From NCBI GenBank assembly GCA_936432065.2, contig OW386289.2:38085538-38149537 (forward strand): a stretch of 64,000 nt of DNA, read 5' to 3'. Source of the stretch: Rutpela maculata (Eukaryota > Arthropoda > Insecta > Coleoptera > Cerambycidae). The notes under the pieces are model-generated. The model ran no database searches and had not been told where the DNA came from. It was given only the letters and a program-made list of their open reading frames with translations. Positions 1 through 11,540 of the stretch are shown in pieces. The translations under genes were made by a program, and so were the position numbers. The stretch's first letter is position 1. Every line of letters starts with the position of its first letter.

Positions 1-102
1 TTGACTGCTTTTCAATTGTTCGGTTACAAATTGTAAGTAATCGTAAAATTAGCAACCGTGGGGGAGGTTCCAGCCGTTTTCAGTAGCTGCCGATTTTTTA
101 GC
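1..102 (+). repeat. Family A interspersed repeat, fragment
   Basis: The first 55 bases match the middle of the family A repeat seen again near 820, 8040, 11220 and 45600 (tract reading TTACAAATTGTAAGTAATC). They are joined directly to the distal tail of the family (GGGGAGGTTCCAGCCG then GCTGCCGATTTTTT), so an internal segment is missing here. It is non-coding and cut by the window edge. Confidence 0.7.
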
Positions 103-740
103 TTGGAGCCACAGTGGCCCTAAGGAAATATTTAAAAATTTACGCAAATAATTTTTCTATATTGTTGATTAATAGATCATTTTCGGTCACGTGACTTTGA
201 CACAGCTGTCTGGAGGGCACACAAAACCTCATCCAATAACAGGAAATAAAAATGAAAACAATTAATTAGAGATGCGTTGCAGAAGCAGTTTAAACCTGTT
301 ATTAAAAACTAATAGCTTGTACCCATCTCTAGAAAACAAAATAATTAGTTACGTGCCCTTCACGCCGACAGCGTGACGTCAATCGAAAATGATCTTACTG
401 CTAATTACAGGTTAGATTTCCAACCTACACAAAGAGTCCTATTTTATTAGGACAAAGTATTTAGAACTTCATAAATATTACACTGTACTAGATTTTAGTT
501 GAAAGTACGCGAACTAGACAGAAAATTTAATAATAGCTACGTAATATTCTTAAATCTTAAGAAATATATATTTTTGAGGTTAGCGACAAAAAATGTACCA
601 TAACCTATAAATCAACATTCACAAAAGTTACCAACCCAAATATATTTGACAGAGGAAAATACATTTTCCACTAACAATAATACCAATAATATTTTTTGGA
701 AACTGTCATGTGTGCACATATTATAACGAATTTTTTAAAT

Positions 741-1130
741 TTTTTTCATGGAAACCAAATCGAAAGGGTGCAAGAGTGATATATCGTTGAAATTGGAATT
801 TATACTGATTTTCATTGGTTCGATAACAAATTGTAAGTAATCATAAAATAAGCAACTTGTTATGCCCAAACGGCACTAAACGTAATCCGATCTCAACCAA
901 AACCTTTTCAGATCTTCTGGAGCACTAGAGAAACCCTCATGCAAAGTTTCATCCAAATCCGTTTAGCAGTTTCGCCGCTATCGTGTTCACACACACAAAC
1001 CGAGACATTTTTTAAACACCACCTTTTTGGATTCCTGGGACCTCAAAACGTAAAGATTTGATGTTATCTCAATTTTCCATTTTGGACCAATTGTAGTAAC
1101 CTCCCACAATTTTATTGTGGGGAGGTTAAA
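741..1130 (+). repeat. Family A interspersed repeat with terminal hairpin
   Basis: A copy of the commonest repeat of the window. In order it shows GGAAACCAAATCGAAAGGG, a GATATATCGTTGAAAT block, TCATCCAAATCCGTTTAG, a CA-rich tract and TTTGGACCAATTGTAGTAA. It ends in a hairpin (1098-1127) whose arms are AACCTCCCACAAT and ATTGTGGGGAGGTT around TTT. Further copies are at 7.6-8.1 kb (minus), 11.1-11.5 kb (plus) and 45.3-45.7 kb (minus). It has no coding capacity, so it is a non-autonomous mobile repeat of unassigned class. Confidence 0.75.
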
Positions 1131-4009
1131 AGCGACAGAGAGCAAGAAAAGAAAAATTAAAGAATCAGCTATAATATTATTGAATGAGGATAAACGAGTG
1201 TCGAATTGTTCCGTAGATGTTTGCACAACCTGACTGCCGATGTTAAAAGAAGAACTTAACAAACAGAACATTATTTAAAATAACGCTATCAACTAGATAA
1301 TATCAACTGTTCTGTGTAAGCAGTAGGTATCTATAGATACTGAATATAACAAATATATTCTTAAAGCTGTGTATTTAATATGTACAATACACAAACACTT
1401 ATAATATTTATACGCTTTGAGAAAGGAAACAGATTCGGTTTCCGAAACGTCAGCAAAGTACGTTATTTTTATATTTTTGTTCTTATTCATTATTTGTCAA
1501 AAAATATTACGTGAAAGTCACTGACATAGAGGTTATTTTCCAGTAAAATACTGGATAATTGTATTATTTTGTAGATTTCACGGACATTGTATAGAAGAAA
1601 ATATATGTGGTAGAGCATCCTAATGAGAAACAGAAAAAATAATATTAATAGTATGGCCTTTCTACGCTTTCCTAGATATTGACCATAATACCTTCCATAA
1701 TAGAAAAAATTTAAATTGTTTTAGCTTGGTCAATTTTTATTGTACATCAACCAAGAAAAAAACAAATTAAAGGAAATTTTGTCTACTTTAAAAGAAGTCT
1801 TTGACTTGATGACATTTTTAAGCATGCCCAACGTGCAGCTAAGGATTTATTAATTTCTTCAAAGGTAAGTATTTTTATGGCCATTACCAGAAAAAAAAAA
1901 CCTTTGCTATTTCTTGTTGACGCGAATTCTCGTCTATTTTACCTGTACTGAATAGCATTCATTCACGTGCATAATGAATCGTTTTCAATAATTATCAAAC
2001 CTGTATGCAAAATAATCCATTAGTTGCAATAAGTAAATTTAAATAACTCCCATGTCGGGAACGCCACACAGTACCTTCCGTGGATTGGCTTTTGCCTGTT
2101 AATCATTATTAATATCGAAAAGGCAGTTGCACCAAACCTGGACACTAAAAGTCAACTCAAAGCAAATATAAGTTATAGACTTATATGTGACTGTGAGGGA
2201 AGTTTTGTGTAAATACTTTTACAGATCTTTAAGAGCATATTCAAATAATACTTTATTGCAAAATACATTGAACAACGCACTTATTTTCTTGCTCTATAAA
2301 CTGTCAAGTTATTAAAAATTTCAGTATCGGAGTCTACAAGATCATTCTCAATTGGAACATTAAAGGTGATATATGAACTACAAAAACATTCAGCAGAACA
2401 ATTTATCAATACCTTATTGTCTAGATAATGTTTAATCCTTGTAATACATAGTTGTCGGTAAATTATTATTTGTTTTTTTACTCTTGATAAACTGACAAAA
2501 CTTATTGGGATTGATTTTAATGTTGTTATTTCAATGTTATGACAATATGTACTTTATATTCATGTGAGTTTTTCATCATTTAAACTCTTCAAGTGGAAGA
2601 TGATAGTCGAGGTTTTGTAATCACACCACAATCTATGTTTCAATTTAATACTTTTAATTATATTGAAATTATAACAAGGCAGCTAACCATTGCTTTTCAT
2701 TACAGTTTTAGAGACAATTAAATCAATAGATGTATATATTTCTTTAAAATTACAACTTTGTATCTAAAGTATCTTCGTATTTTTAGAATACCAAGGACGT
2801 CTAAAAATGGTAATATTAAATCTACAGTTAATGTGCTTAAATGACAATTTGCTCTAGTAGAATAATAACTGCTATTTGTGGATTGTGAATAGGAGATTGG
2901 TTTTCTGCTTAAAAAGTGTTTTCGATAGAAATGCTTATTTAATTAAAACAGAAAAATCCGCCGCTCCTAATTTATTTTTTCAATTAATTCGAAGAGATCT
3001 ACGGGTGTAAACACAACCGATTTAATAAAGCCCGGATTAAAACGGACGAAGTGTAATTTAAAGTTTTCCAACTTAGAGCACAATAGTTTGATTTACAAAG
3101 GTAATTTCATTGACCTACTTAGTTTTTGTTATCTTAAACTGTAACTACGGTACATGCAAAAAAAAATAATTTATCCGAAACAATGGCACCTAATTAGCGC
3201 TTTGACTTTTCATCGCTTTCGGTGGGAAGGAATGGCGATGTAATCGCCTTGAAACTTAAAACCGAGATTTTAACAAATCTTGACATTTTAAGCCTCAAGG
3301 ATTACCTATTTATGATTTTAAAAGAACGTTGGTAAAAAGAAATGTTTGCATTAGTATTTGGTTCACAATAAAATTAAACATTAAGCAAAATAACTCGCTG
3401 TACGTAGTACTAAAGCAAGAAAATGAATAAAATGAACCAGACGGGATGTGGTGTAGAATTATCTATTTTTTCTAATCTATCAACTATCTCAGTATATAAA
3501 CATAACATAAATCCAATGACCAGAAGAGTGTTACACACTTGAAAAGCACAAACAAAATCCATACCACGATATTATTAGTACCGGAGTTGAACCCAGTACT
3601 AATTTATTATTTAAAACGTAGGATACTGGTGTTTTTGGGATCGCTTATTACGAATCTGAAGTCAAAATTAATAAATGTAAAATGGCATTTCTTTCTAAAG
3701 CAAGTGTTTTAAAATATTTATTGAGATATTTGCAAAGAAACCAAAATTTCACGCTATTTCGAAAATATTTTAGTAATTTAAAAAGCATTTTGTTTTCTGT
3801 AGCAACTGTTGTAAACGGACGAGAAAATTTAAGAACCCACGTCATACTATATGCCAACGAGAAACAATGTATGAGAATATATATATTTCTATTGTTTACT
3901 TACATTAACTAAGTGGCGATGTTTCTGCCATAACTCATTTTTTATGGTATAAAAATGACAAAAAAATCATTTGAAAGCCTGACTAACAGTTTTCCGCTTT
4001 GGAAATTGG
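1131..4009. other. No gene recognised; AT-rich DNA
   Basis: Only short open frames without family resemblance occur here (for example 3682-3912 on plus and 1293-1490 on minus). No TIRs, long tandem arrays or RNA genes were seen. It is probably old, decayed intergenic sequence. Confidence 0.5.
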
Positions 4010-5214
4010 CATAGGAATGTGAAAAGGGATGTAATAAACAAAAAGAATTCTTCATGGACAAAAAAATGTGAATATATAGACCAACACATAGGAGGGACAA
4101 AAAGTTCAGAAGCATGGAGAGTCATAAAAAGCATTAGAAGTTCAGACAAAGGTGGTAACACGATCAACAGTACATCAGATAAACAATGGGTAGACCACTT
4201 CAAAGAACTATTAGAAGAAAGAAGACCAGAATTTATTAAGGAACAAGAAGAAATACATTCCGAAATTAGGATTCACTTGGAGATAACTATGGTAGAAAAC
4301 GCCATTAAAGCGACCAAACTCAGAAAAGCACCCGGACCAGGAGGAATTTATTCGGAATTAATCAAATTCGGGCCACTATTCGGAAACTATTTGATATGTT
4401 AAGATGCTTGTTTGAAAGATGTCTGAATGGTGAAAATGTTCCAAAAGAATGGCTAACGTCTCACATTACCCCCATTCATAAGAAAGGACCAAAGAACGAT
4501 CCCAAGAATTATCGAGGTATAGCTGTCATCTGTACAATTGGAAGAATATATTCTAGAATATTGAGAGATCCTATAGAAGAAGAAATCATAATGAAACAAT
4601 CAGAGAAACAAGCGGGATTTCAAGCAAGTCGGTCTACAACCGACAACTAGAGATAGCACTAGAGGAAAGAGTCCAACGAAATAGGGAAACCCAAATAGCG
4701 TTAATAGATCTTGAAAAAGCTTATGACAGTGTCCCAACAACGCAACTTTGAAAAATAATGAAGGAACTAGATGTACAACCTAATCTTATCCGAGCAACCA
4801 TGAAGATGTATCAAGACAACAATACCAGAATTAAGAACGGTGCGGAGTTTACTGAAACATTTAATACAACTCAAGGTCTGCGGCAAGATTGTTGTCTATC
4901 TCCCACTTTCTTCAAAATATATCTTGATAGGGCCTTAAAAGGATGGACAAATGCAATCAAAACAATGGGACTGAGAGTGGAGGATGACAAGCTGTTTACT
5001 CTTTACTTTGCCGACGACCAAGTGGTGATCGCCGAGGGCCAAGATGACTTAAGCGACATAGTGAGGAAACTGAAAGAGCATTAAAATGGGCAGGGTTGAC
5101 AATAAATATGATAAAATCAGAATATCTCATGGTAGGAAATGAAGAAATTGAAAATTTACCATTAGAAGGAGAATCTATCCCGGGAGTTCAATCATGTAAA
5201 TATCTTGGTGTAAT
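4010..5214 (+). pseudogene. Non-LTR retrotransposon reverse transcriptase, 5' part (RTE-like), broken
   Basis: Fragments in shifting plus-strand frames spell out a LINE reverse transcriptase in the right order: KAPGPGGI, then PIHKKGPKNDPKNYRGIAV, then QAGFQASRSTTDN, then LIDLEKAYDSVP, then QGLRQDCCLSP, then the catalytic YFADDQVVIAE (FADD at 5007-5018) and KYLGVI. The frame is broken near 4400, at 4648 and near 4750, so it cannot make a protein. The 5' end and any endonuclease domain are missing. The reading resumes at 5609 after an inserted element. RTE-like is a judgement from motif wording; another LINE clade is possible. Confidence 0.85.
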
Positions 5215-5608
5215 TTCTTAGTTTGTTGGGTATTTTGCCACTGTAAAAATATTTAAAGATTTTGATGAAATAAACCTCTGCGCCAAAAGGATCAGACAGA
5301 GGCTGGTTTTTATACTTCCATTACAAAATGTCTCAAACCTAAAAATATATAAACTGAAACAAAATTGTTAAATGATAAATAGAAAAAATTAAAACGAAGG
5401 CAGTTGAAGTTTCGGAAAATAGTTCTTTTTCCGTTATCAAAACTTTCACTTTTGAGAATGTCAAACCAGACAGTTTGTTGTGTATGTATTTCCATAGTCA
5501 ACAAACTGTCTGGTTTATTTCATCAAAATTTTTAAATATTTTTACAGTGGCAAAATACCCAACAAAGTAAGAAATCATGAATATGCGACAAATAATAAAT
5601 TATAAACA
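5215..5608. mobile_element. Inverted-repeat element inserted in the LINE reverse transcriptase
   Basis: The insert begins TTCTTAGTTTGTTGGGTA and carries a nearly matching inverted copy ending about 5573 (TACCCAACAAAGTAAGAA). The arms are about 55-60 bp (5216-5277 and 5511-5573). The host LINE sequence ATATCTTGGTGTAAT occurs on both sides (5200-5214 and 5609-5623), a 15-bp target duplication. Such a long duplication is unusual for a cut-and-paste MITE. The interior (5310-5504) resembles 16450-16800 in the minus-strand reading MEI(Y/H)xQQTVxFD, so a family is present. Confidence 0.75.
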
Positions 5609-6165
5609 ATATCTTGGTGTAATATTAAACAAGCGTGGAAGTAGTGAAGATGAAATCACACAAAGAATTAATAAAAGACGTGTGTAAAAGTGCCTGAATT
5701 CAGTACTGTGGGATCGGGATATTAAAAGAGAAACAAAAAAGAAAATATATCAAAGTATAGTGGAAAGCACAACTATCTATGGCGCCGAGAATTAGGATGT
5801 AAGCCAGAAAAACAAGAAAAAGCTAGCAGCCACAGAAATGGACTACCTAAGGAAAAGCTGCAGAAAATCCAGACTTAACCATCGAAACGAGACAATCCAA
5901 GAAAACATGTAAATGACACACAATATAATAGAATCAGTTGACAAAAGACAATTGACATGGTTTGGACATGTAAAAAGAATCGACGAAAACCGATGGCCGC
6001 GAAAAATATTGGAATGGACTCCACCAGAAAGAAGAAAGAGAGGACGACCAAGAAGAAGTTGGAAGATGACATCCAGGAGGCCATGGATGCGAGAGGCTTA
6101 AACACAGAAATGTGCTATGATAGAAAGACTTGGAAACTGGGGACGGAGAGGCAGCGATAGCTGTA
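5609..6165 (+). pseudogene. Non-LTR retrotransposon reverse transcriptase, 3' part, broken
   Basis: Continues the LINE cut at 5214. It repeats the YLGVI codons as target duplication, then reads LNKRGSSEDEITQRINKRR, YQSIVESTTIYGAE, RQLTWFGHVKRIDENRWP and ERRKRGRPRRSW. This tail is common at the C-terminus of RTE-like and related insect LINE polyproteins. Stops and a frame change near 6060 break it. The open frames 5913-6101 and 5957-6160 are two pieces of the one protein. Confidence 0.8.
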
Positions 6166-7244
6166 GAATTTTTTACGTAAGTGTCATAGTTTCTGAGATA
6201 TTTAACATTTGAACTAAACACTTCGTCTTATAAAAGTTTGGCGCCATCTTTATACTTCCAGATCTCCGAAACCATTAATTCTACAAAAATGTTAAGAAAA
6301 CGAAATTTATCCTCAATTTGGAAGCTTTTTATTTGTCTCTAGCATGTTTCCGCCCATCTAATACTTTTCGAGTTATTTGACGAAAATCATTTTGAAATTT
6401 GTAACTCCTTTTCCAAGCTAAAATCCTAATTTTCTTTCTAGTCGTTATAACTTAAAAACTATCAATATACTTGAAAAGTTTTATAGAATCTTTTCTTCTC
6501 AAAATTTGATTCATTTTCAGCTCCAATATTTTTATTTTTTTTAGGGGCCACCCCCGAAAAGAGGTGCAAGCCTCCGCATAATATAGAAACTGTTCTTTTA
6601 TGGATTTACTATTAAGTTGTCAAAAATGAAAGAAATTTAATTCATATGATATTAATCCGAAGTTAAAACCTCTAGTTACTGTATTATGTATACTGTTTCA
6701 AAATAAAATAAATGTCGGTTGTTGCCTCTTACTGCTTTTTAAATTAAACCAAGTAGTCAATTTCGTTTATTATTCTCTGCAAAACATATTTCTGTAATGA
6801 CTTCGTACTATCGTAATTATTTAGTTTTCTTCCGATATTTTTTATTTAAAACAAAGAAAATTCTAGATCTTATCATTAAAGCGCATCATTAAAATTTAAG
6901 TTTAATTAAGTTCTGTTCTCCGTAGAATGGCTCAATTTGCTGATAAAGTCAGATAAATCCGGAAAGATGTTTCCGATATTCTATTATTAAGAAAGTTTAG
7001 ATATAAAGTTTAGTAATCAAACTCATTCTCAGTCAATATGATTATTAGTTATTCGATGTATATAACCAATATGGGATAAGAAGCGAATTTTTTCATATTT
7101 TTAATCCAAAAATCAGTGTTTATCGGTATTTTTTAAATTTCTTATGCCTAATGATCATATGTAAAAGTGGTCCAAAGATGAGTAAAGTTACATTCAAGTT
7201 TTTGCAAATAAGAGAAAATCAATTAAGAAAAGTGTTGTCATTGT
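6166..7244. other. AT-rich DNA, no gene recognised
   Basis: The stretch 6170-6600 has the texture of an old mobile-element tail (phrases such as TTTCTGAGATATTTAAC and GGGGCCACCCCCGAAAAG), but no partner copy occurs in the window. Nothing recognisable lies at 6600-7244. Confidence 0.4.
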
Positions 7245-7620
7245 TAAACATGCCAGTTTACACAGGGCGTTTGGAAGGCCGATGCAAAGCCTTGCGGAGG
7301 TGACAGACTGCAGACTGCATTAAACCAAACGTACCTTAATACAAAGTTTTACATTTTTTGACATTTTCGAGACTTTTGTGTTTTTTAAAAAAATCCAATT
7401 TCTTCATATTTTCACCTTAATAACACGTCAATGGAACATTACACCTTGGTTATTTTTATTTTTTTTTATATCTACTAGATTGTGTAACTGTTCTGTGAAT
7501 TTACACAACAAATAGCCAAAGTGACTAAACAAGTAATAAATGAATCACATTTAATGTGAAAGAATACTTTTTTGTAAAATAAGAAATTACATTTTCGATG
7601 AAATATCATTTAAAAAATCG
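7245..7620 (-). repeat. Distal arm of the family A fold-back (inverted copy of 12994-13346)
   Basis: Read on the minus strand this matches 12994-13346: ATGATATTTCATCGAAAATG, TGTGATTCATTACTTGTTTA, ACCAAGGTGTAATGTTCCA and CTTTGCATCGACCTTCCAAA appear in the same order. It adjoins the family A copy at 7621-8130, and together they form the left arm of a nested inverted repeat about 6 kb long. Confidence 0.75.
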
Positions 7621-7837
7621 GCAACTACGGAAAGCGGCTGGAACCTCCCCACTCGGTGGATCTTTGAAGGCGAAAAGAGCACTAAAAAATATGAACGATC
7701 TCATTTAATTATATTTTAACCTCCCCACAATAAAATTGTGGGAGGTTACTACAATTAGTCCAAAATCGAAAATTGAGATAACATCAAATCTTTACGTTTT
7801 GAGGTCCCAGGAACCCAAAAAAGTTGTTTTTGAAAAA

Positions 7838-7876
<39 letters not shown>

Positions 7877-8130
7877 CTGTTAGCACGATAGCGGCGAAGC
7901 CACTAAACGGATTTGGATGAAACTTTGCATGAGGGTTTCTTTAGTGCTCCAGAAGATCTGAAAAGGTTTTGGTTGAGATCGGATTACGTTTGTTGCTGTT
8001 TTGGCACAACAAGTTGTTTATTTGATTACTTACAATTTGTAATCGAACCATTGAAAAGCAGTAAAAATTCCGATTTCAACGATATATAACACTTGCACTC
8101 TTTAGCTTTGGTTTCCGTGAAAAAAAATAA
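7621..8130 (-). repeat. Family A repeat, inverted copy with hairpin and GT microsatellite
   Basis: Minus-strand copy of family A. It carries the distal tail (CGGCAACTACGGAAAGCGG at 7620-7638), the hairpin AACCTCCCC...GGGAGGTT at 7718-7747, a (GT)n run at 7842-7872, and the conserved TTTGGATGAAACTTTGCATG tract. It gives the fullest order of the family: body, hairpin, then a tail ending in GCCGATTTTTT. Confidence 0.75.
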
Positions 8131-8453
8131 AAACCAAATAACACGCTTCTTGTGTAAAATATATTTTATAGTGGAACCACAGAATACAGTAACTGCACAG
8201 AGGCGAAGTCTTTGGCGGTTCCTTTCAGTTTTGATGGCTCGTTTTCTGTGACCTTGCGTACCAGTTGCGTCTACACCACGGCACTTTCCTATTATAATAA
8301 TGGCTTCGTAAGTGCATGGTTTCTATTTACTTTAATAGATGGCGCGAGCAATACGGTCCTACAATTACCTGAGCATGTGCATCGCATAACTAACATAACC
8401 TCAAATTTTAAGGTGTTTTCGTTTATTCTCATATTTAATGTTTGTAACCGAAA

Positions 8454-8705
8454 TTTGAAACGTAGGTATAAATATTGTAGATGGACGGATTACGAGTGAA
8501 TTAATAATACACCTACGGCACATTACGTCACAAATAAGAAAAATTCTTAGAAACTGGTGCAGATATCGACTTAACTATTGGAAACATCCAATTAAAGTTT
8601 GAAACGTAGATGGAAATATTGTAGATGGATGGAATACGAGTGAATTAAAAATACACCTACGTTCTGATGACGTCGTAAAAGCATAAAATTCTTATAACAG
8701 GCGAA
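8454..8705. repeat. Two direct copies of a 110-140 bp repeat
   Basis: TTGAAACGTAGGTATAAATA... and TTTGAAACGTAGATGGAAAT... head two adjacent copies (about 8454-8570 and 8597-8705). Both continue with ATTGTAGATGGA, TACGAGTGAATTA and ACACCTACG. It is non-coding; the copies differ by substitutions and small gaps. Confidence 0.65.
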
Positions 8706-8765
8706 CTGATGATGATATCAAAAAAATATTTCTACAAGACGAGTCACGAAATTTTTTTTTTTTAA

Positions 8766-9432
8766 TTTCCAAGAAATATCAAATTTTCGGAGAAATGTCA
8801 CTTTTCAGAAAAATGTCAGATTTTTAAAAAATGTCAAATTTTCAGGAAAACGTCAAATTTTCAGGAAAACGTCAAATTTTCGGAGAAATGTCACTTTTCA
8901 GAAAAATGTCAAATTTTCGAAAAAATGTTGAATTTTCAGGGAAATGTCACTTTTCAGAAAAATGTCAAATTTTCAAAAAACGTCAAATTTTCGAAGAAAT
9001 GTCACATTTCGGAAAAATGCCAAATTTTCGAAAAAATGTCAAATTTTCGGAGAAATGTCACTTTTCAGAAAAATGTCAAATTTTCGAAAAAATGTTAAAT
9101 TTTCAGGGAAATGTCACTTTTCAGAATTATGTCAAATTTTCAAAAAAATGTCACCTTTCAGAAAAATACCAAATGTTTGAAAATTGTCAAATTTTCGGAG
9201 TAATGTCATTTCAGGAAAATGTCAAATTTTCGAAAAAATGTCAAATTTTCAGAGAAATGTCAGTTTTCAGAAAAATGTCAAAAATTCAGGAAAATGTCAA
9301 ATTTTCGAAAAAACGTCAAATTTTCGAAGAAATGTCACCTTTCAGAAAAACGTCAAATGTTTGAAAATTGTCAAATTTTCGGAGTAATGTCACTTCAGAA
9401 AAATGTCAAATTTTCAGAAAAATGTCAAATTT
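8766..9432. repeat. Minisatellite of 18- and 19-bp units
   Basis: About 35 degenerate units alternate between a 19-bp form (TCAAATTTTCGGAGAAATG) and an 18-bp form (TCACTTTTCAGAAAAATG). Because the unit length is not a multiple of three and units rarely hold a stop, long open frames rich in MSNFRKNVKFSEKC-like words appear in several frames. These are repeat artefacts, not genes. Confidence 0.9.
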
Positions 9433-9689
9433 TATTAAATGGACTCAAAGGAAAATTCCCAAAAAATACTACGGGTCCATTTGTGGTATAAGTTCTCTGC
9501 TAGTGTGTTAAAGCGTGCAGACTGTATGCTGAGTATTTTTGACGTGTCAGGTGTATCGAGAGATTACAAGTTTTTTCGACGTTTATAAAGCCCACGGATG
9601 GTGTGAGAGTCCATCCTGAGCCGCTTACAAGCTCTACAAGTGTAAGCAATCCCACCGGAACGCTTTCGGTGAGTTTTTTCCAATAAAAC

Positions 9690-10060
9690 TTTAAAAGTGA
9701 CAGTGACATATTTTAAAAACTATTTCCGCTGCTTCCGGCATACCGCCGGAAATTCTTCCGACAACATAACCTAAAAATAGTACTACATAACCTAAAAACA
9801 ATTTAAGACATTGGTACCAACCTAAACATTTTTCAAAAACCAAATTCCCCAGAGAAACATTGGAACCAAAAATTTGACAGCTATCACTTCCCCGACCGAT
9901 TTAGTGAAAAATTGGTCGAGGCCAAAAGATAAAACAAAATATACCAACTCAAACTTAAACGATCCACCATGAACACTACCCTGGCTACATCTGGCAGGGA
10001 AGCTGTCCACCAAGAGTTATATGGTTTTTTCCAAAGATGGCCATCCCTGCCATCCATCCC
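9690..10060 (+). repeat. Family B repeat, plus copy (left arm of fold-back)
   Basis: Contains AAAGTGACAGTGACAT, CGCCGGAAATTCTTCCG, TTGGTCGAGGCCAAAAGATA and ATGAACACTACCCTGGC. Its reverse complement is at 10600-11115, and a further plus copy is at 47140-47540. The minus-strand open frames here are chance readings. Non-coding. Confidence 0.7.
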
Positions 10061-10599
10061 ATTACCAACGAACAGGTTTTTTCGTTTAGTTGTTTCCCGT
10101 ATCAATAATCAAAATTATTAAGTGCTCTTGCCTACGAACGTTTTTATAGAATTGTGTTTATTTTCATATTAATTTTAGGTCCATGTGGACACATTATAAT
10201 TTTAACCTAGTCTTTAAGCCTGCCTACAGAAGACAGGAGCTACTTTTCTATTTTTCTCGAAGCCAAACCGGACCTACCCCGTTCAGCTTCACACTCGCCA
10301 CGGCGGTGTTCACCGTGGTTGTCTGGCTGGCCCCGGGCTAGGATCCGATGAAGCATATATTTGCATTAAAAACATTGAATAAAATATTAATGTTGTGCAG
10401 ACTATAAATTTAACACTCAAGTTCTTAGGTCCAAATCCCACCGAACGCAAGACTTTTTTTCCCATTGTAATACGAAAAAAATATTTCAACTTAATAAATA
10501 TAATTAAATGAGATCGTTCATATTGTTTAGTGCTCTTTTCGGCTTCAAAGAATCACCGGGGAGGTTCCAGCCGCTTCCAGTAGCTGCCGATTTTTTTTA
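10061..10599. other. Spacer of the family B fold-back
   Basis: Includes a locally GC-richer patch (10200-10345, with CTCGCCACGGCGGTGTTCAC) that looks like the tail of an unidentified element. The family A tail follows at 10510-10595 (GATCGTTCATATT ... GCTGCCGATTTTTTT). No reading frame is supported. Confidence 0.45.
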
Positions 10600-11115
10600 T
10601 TTATTTTTAAAAGCCATATAATTCTTTGTGGACAGCTTCTCTGCCAGCTGTGGCCGGTGAAGTGTTCATAGTGGACCTTTTCAATTTGGGCTGATAAATA
10701 TTATTTTTATCTTCTGGCCTCGACCGGTTTTTCACTAAATCGGTCGAGGAAGGTTGTTGTTTGGTTGCTTGTCACTAATATGAGATTTCAAACTGACAGA
10801 TGCCAAAAGGTTTCAGGAGAAGATTTTTTGACATCTGTCAAACTGACAGCTGTCAATTTTTTTGTCGCTAAACTTTGTTAGTTCTAAATCTGTCAAACTG
10901 ACAGCTGTCAAAAATTCTGGTTCTAAACTTTACTGGGGAATTTTTTTTGACAGTTGTCGAAAATTTTTAAGTTGGTATTGCACTTGATTTGGTTTTTAGG
11001 TTATGTTAACTTTTTTTAGAAGAGATTGGCGGAAATTTTTCCGGCGTTGTGCCGGAAATGGACTCAAGTTTCTCAGACTTTTAATGTCTCTGTCACTTTT
11101 AATAGTTTTGAGCAA
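10600..11115 (-). repeat. Family B repeat, inverted copy with TGACAGCTGTCA boxes
   Basis: Reverse complement of 9690-10060 and 47140-47540. This copy retains a central block absent from the 9.7-kb copy: several CTGACAGCTGTCA palindromes spaced by ATCTGTCAAA, followed by GGCGGAAATTTTTCCGGCG. It lies directly before a family A copy, as the copy near 47 kb also does. Confidence 0.7.
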
Positions 11116-11127
11116 AAAATTTACTTT

Positions 11128-11540
11128 GGGCCCAGTTAAAATTTTTCACGGAAACCAAATCGAAAGGGTGCAAGTGTGATATATCGTTGAAATCAGAATT
11201 TTTACTGCTTTTCAATAGTTCGATTACAAATTGTAAGTAATCATAAAATAAACAACTTGTTGTGTCGAAACGGCATTAAACGTAGCCCAATCTCAACCTT
11301 TCTCCAGATCTTCTGGAGCACTAAAGAAACCCTCATGCAAAGTTTCATCCAAATCCGTTTAGTAGTTTCACTGCTATCGTGCTAACATACATACGCACTT
11401 ACACACGCACACACAGACAGTTTTCAAAAACCACTTTTTGGATTCCTGGGACCTCAAAACCTAAAGATTTGATGTTATCTCAATTTTAGATTTGGACCAA
11501 TTTCAGTAACTTCCCAAAATTTTATTGTGGGGAAGTTAAA
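11128..11540 (+). repeat. Family A repeat, cut by a mariner-like element
   Basis: Starts near TTTTTCACGGAAACCAAATC, carries the TTTCATCCAAATCCGTTTAG tract and a CA-rich run, and ends in the family hairpin (about 11505-11537). The mariner-like element begins immediately after GTTAAA. The distal arm resumes at 12994. Confidence 0.75.

Noticed and set aside
8831..9364. A 177-residue repetitive open frame as a structural protein.
   Set aside because: The same words occur in all three frames because of the 18/19-bp minisatellite; there is no start context and no non-repetitive flank.
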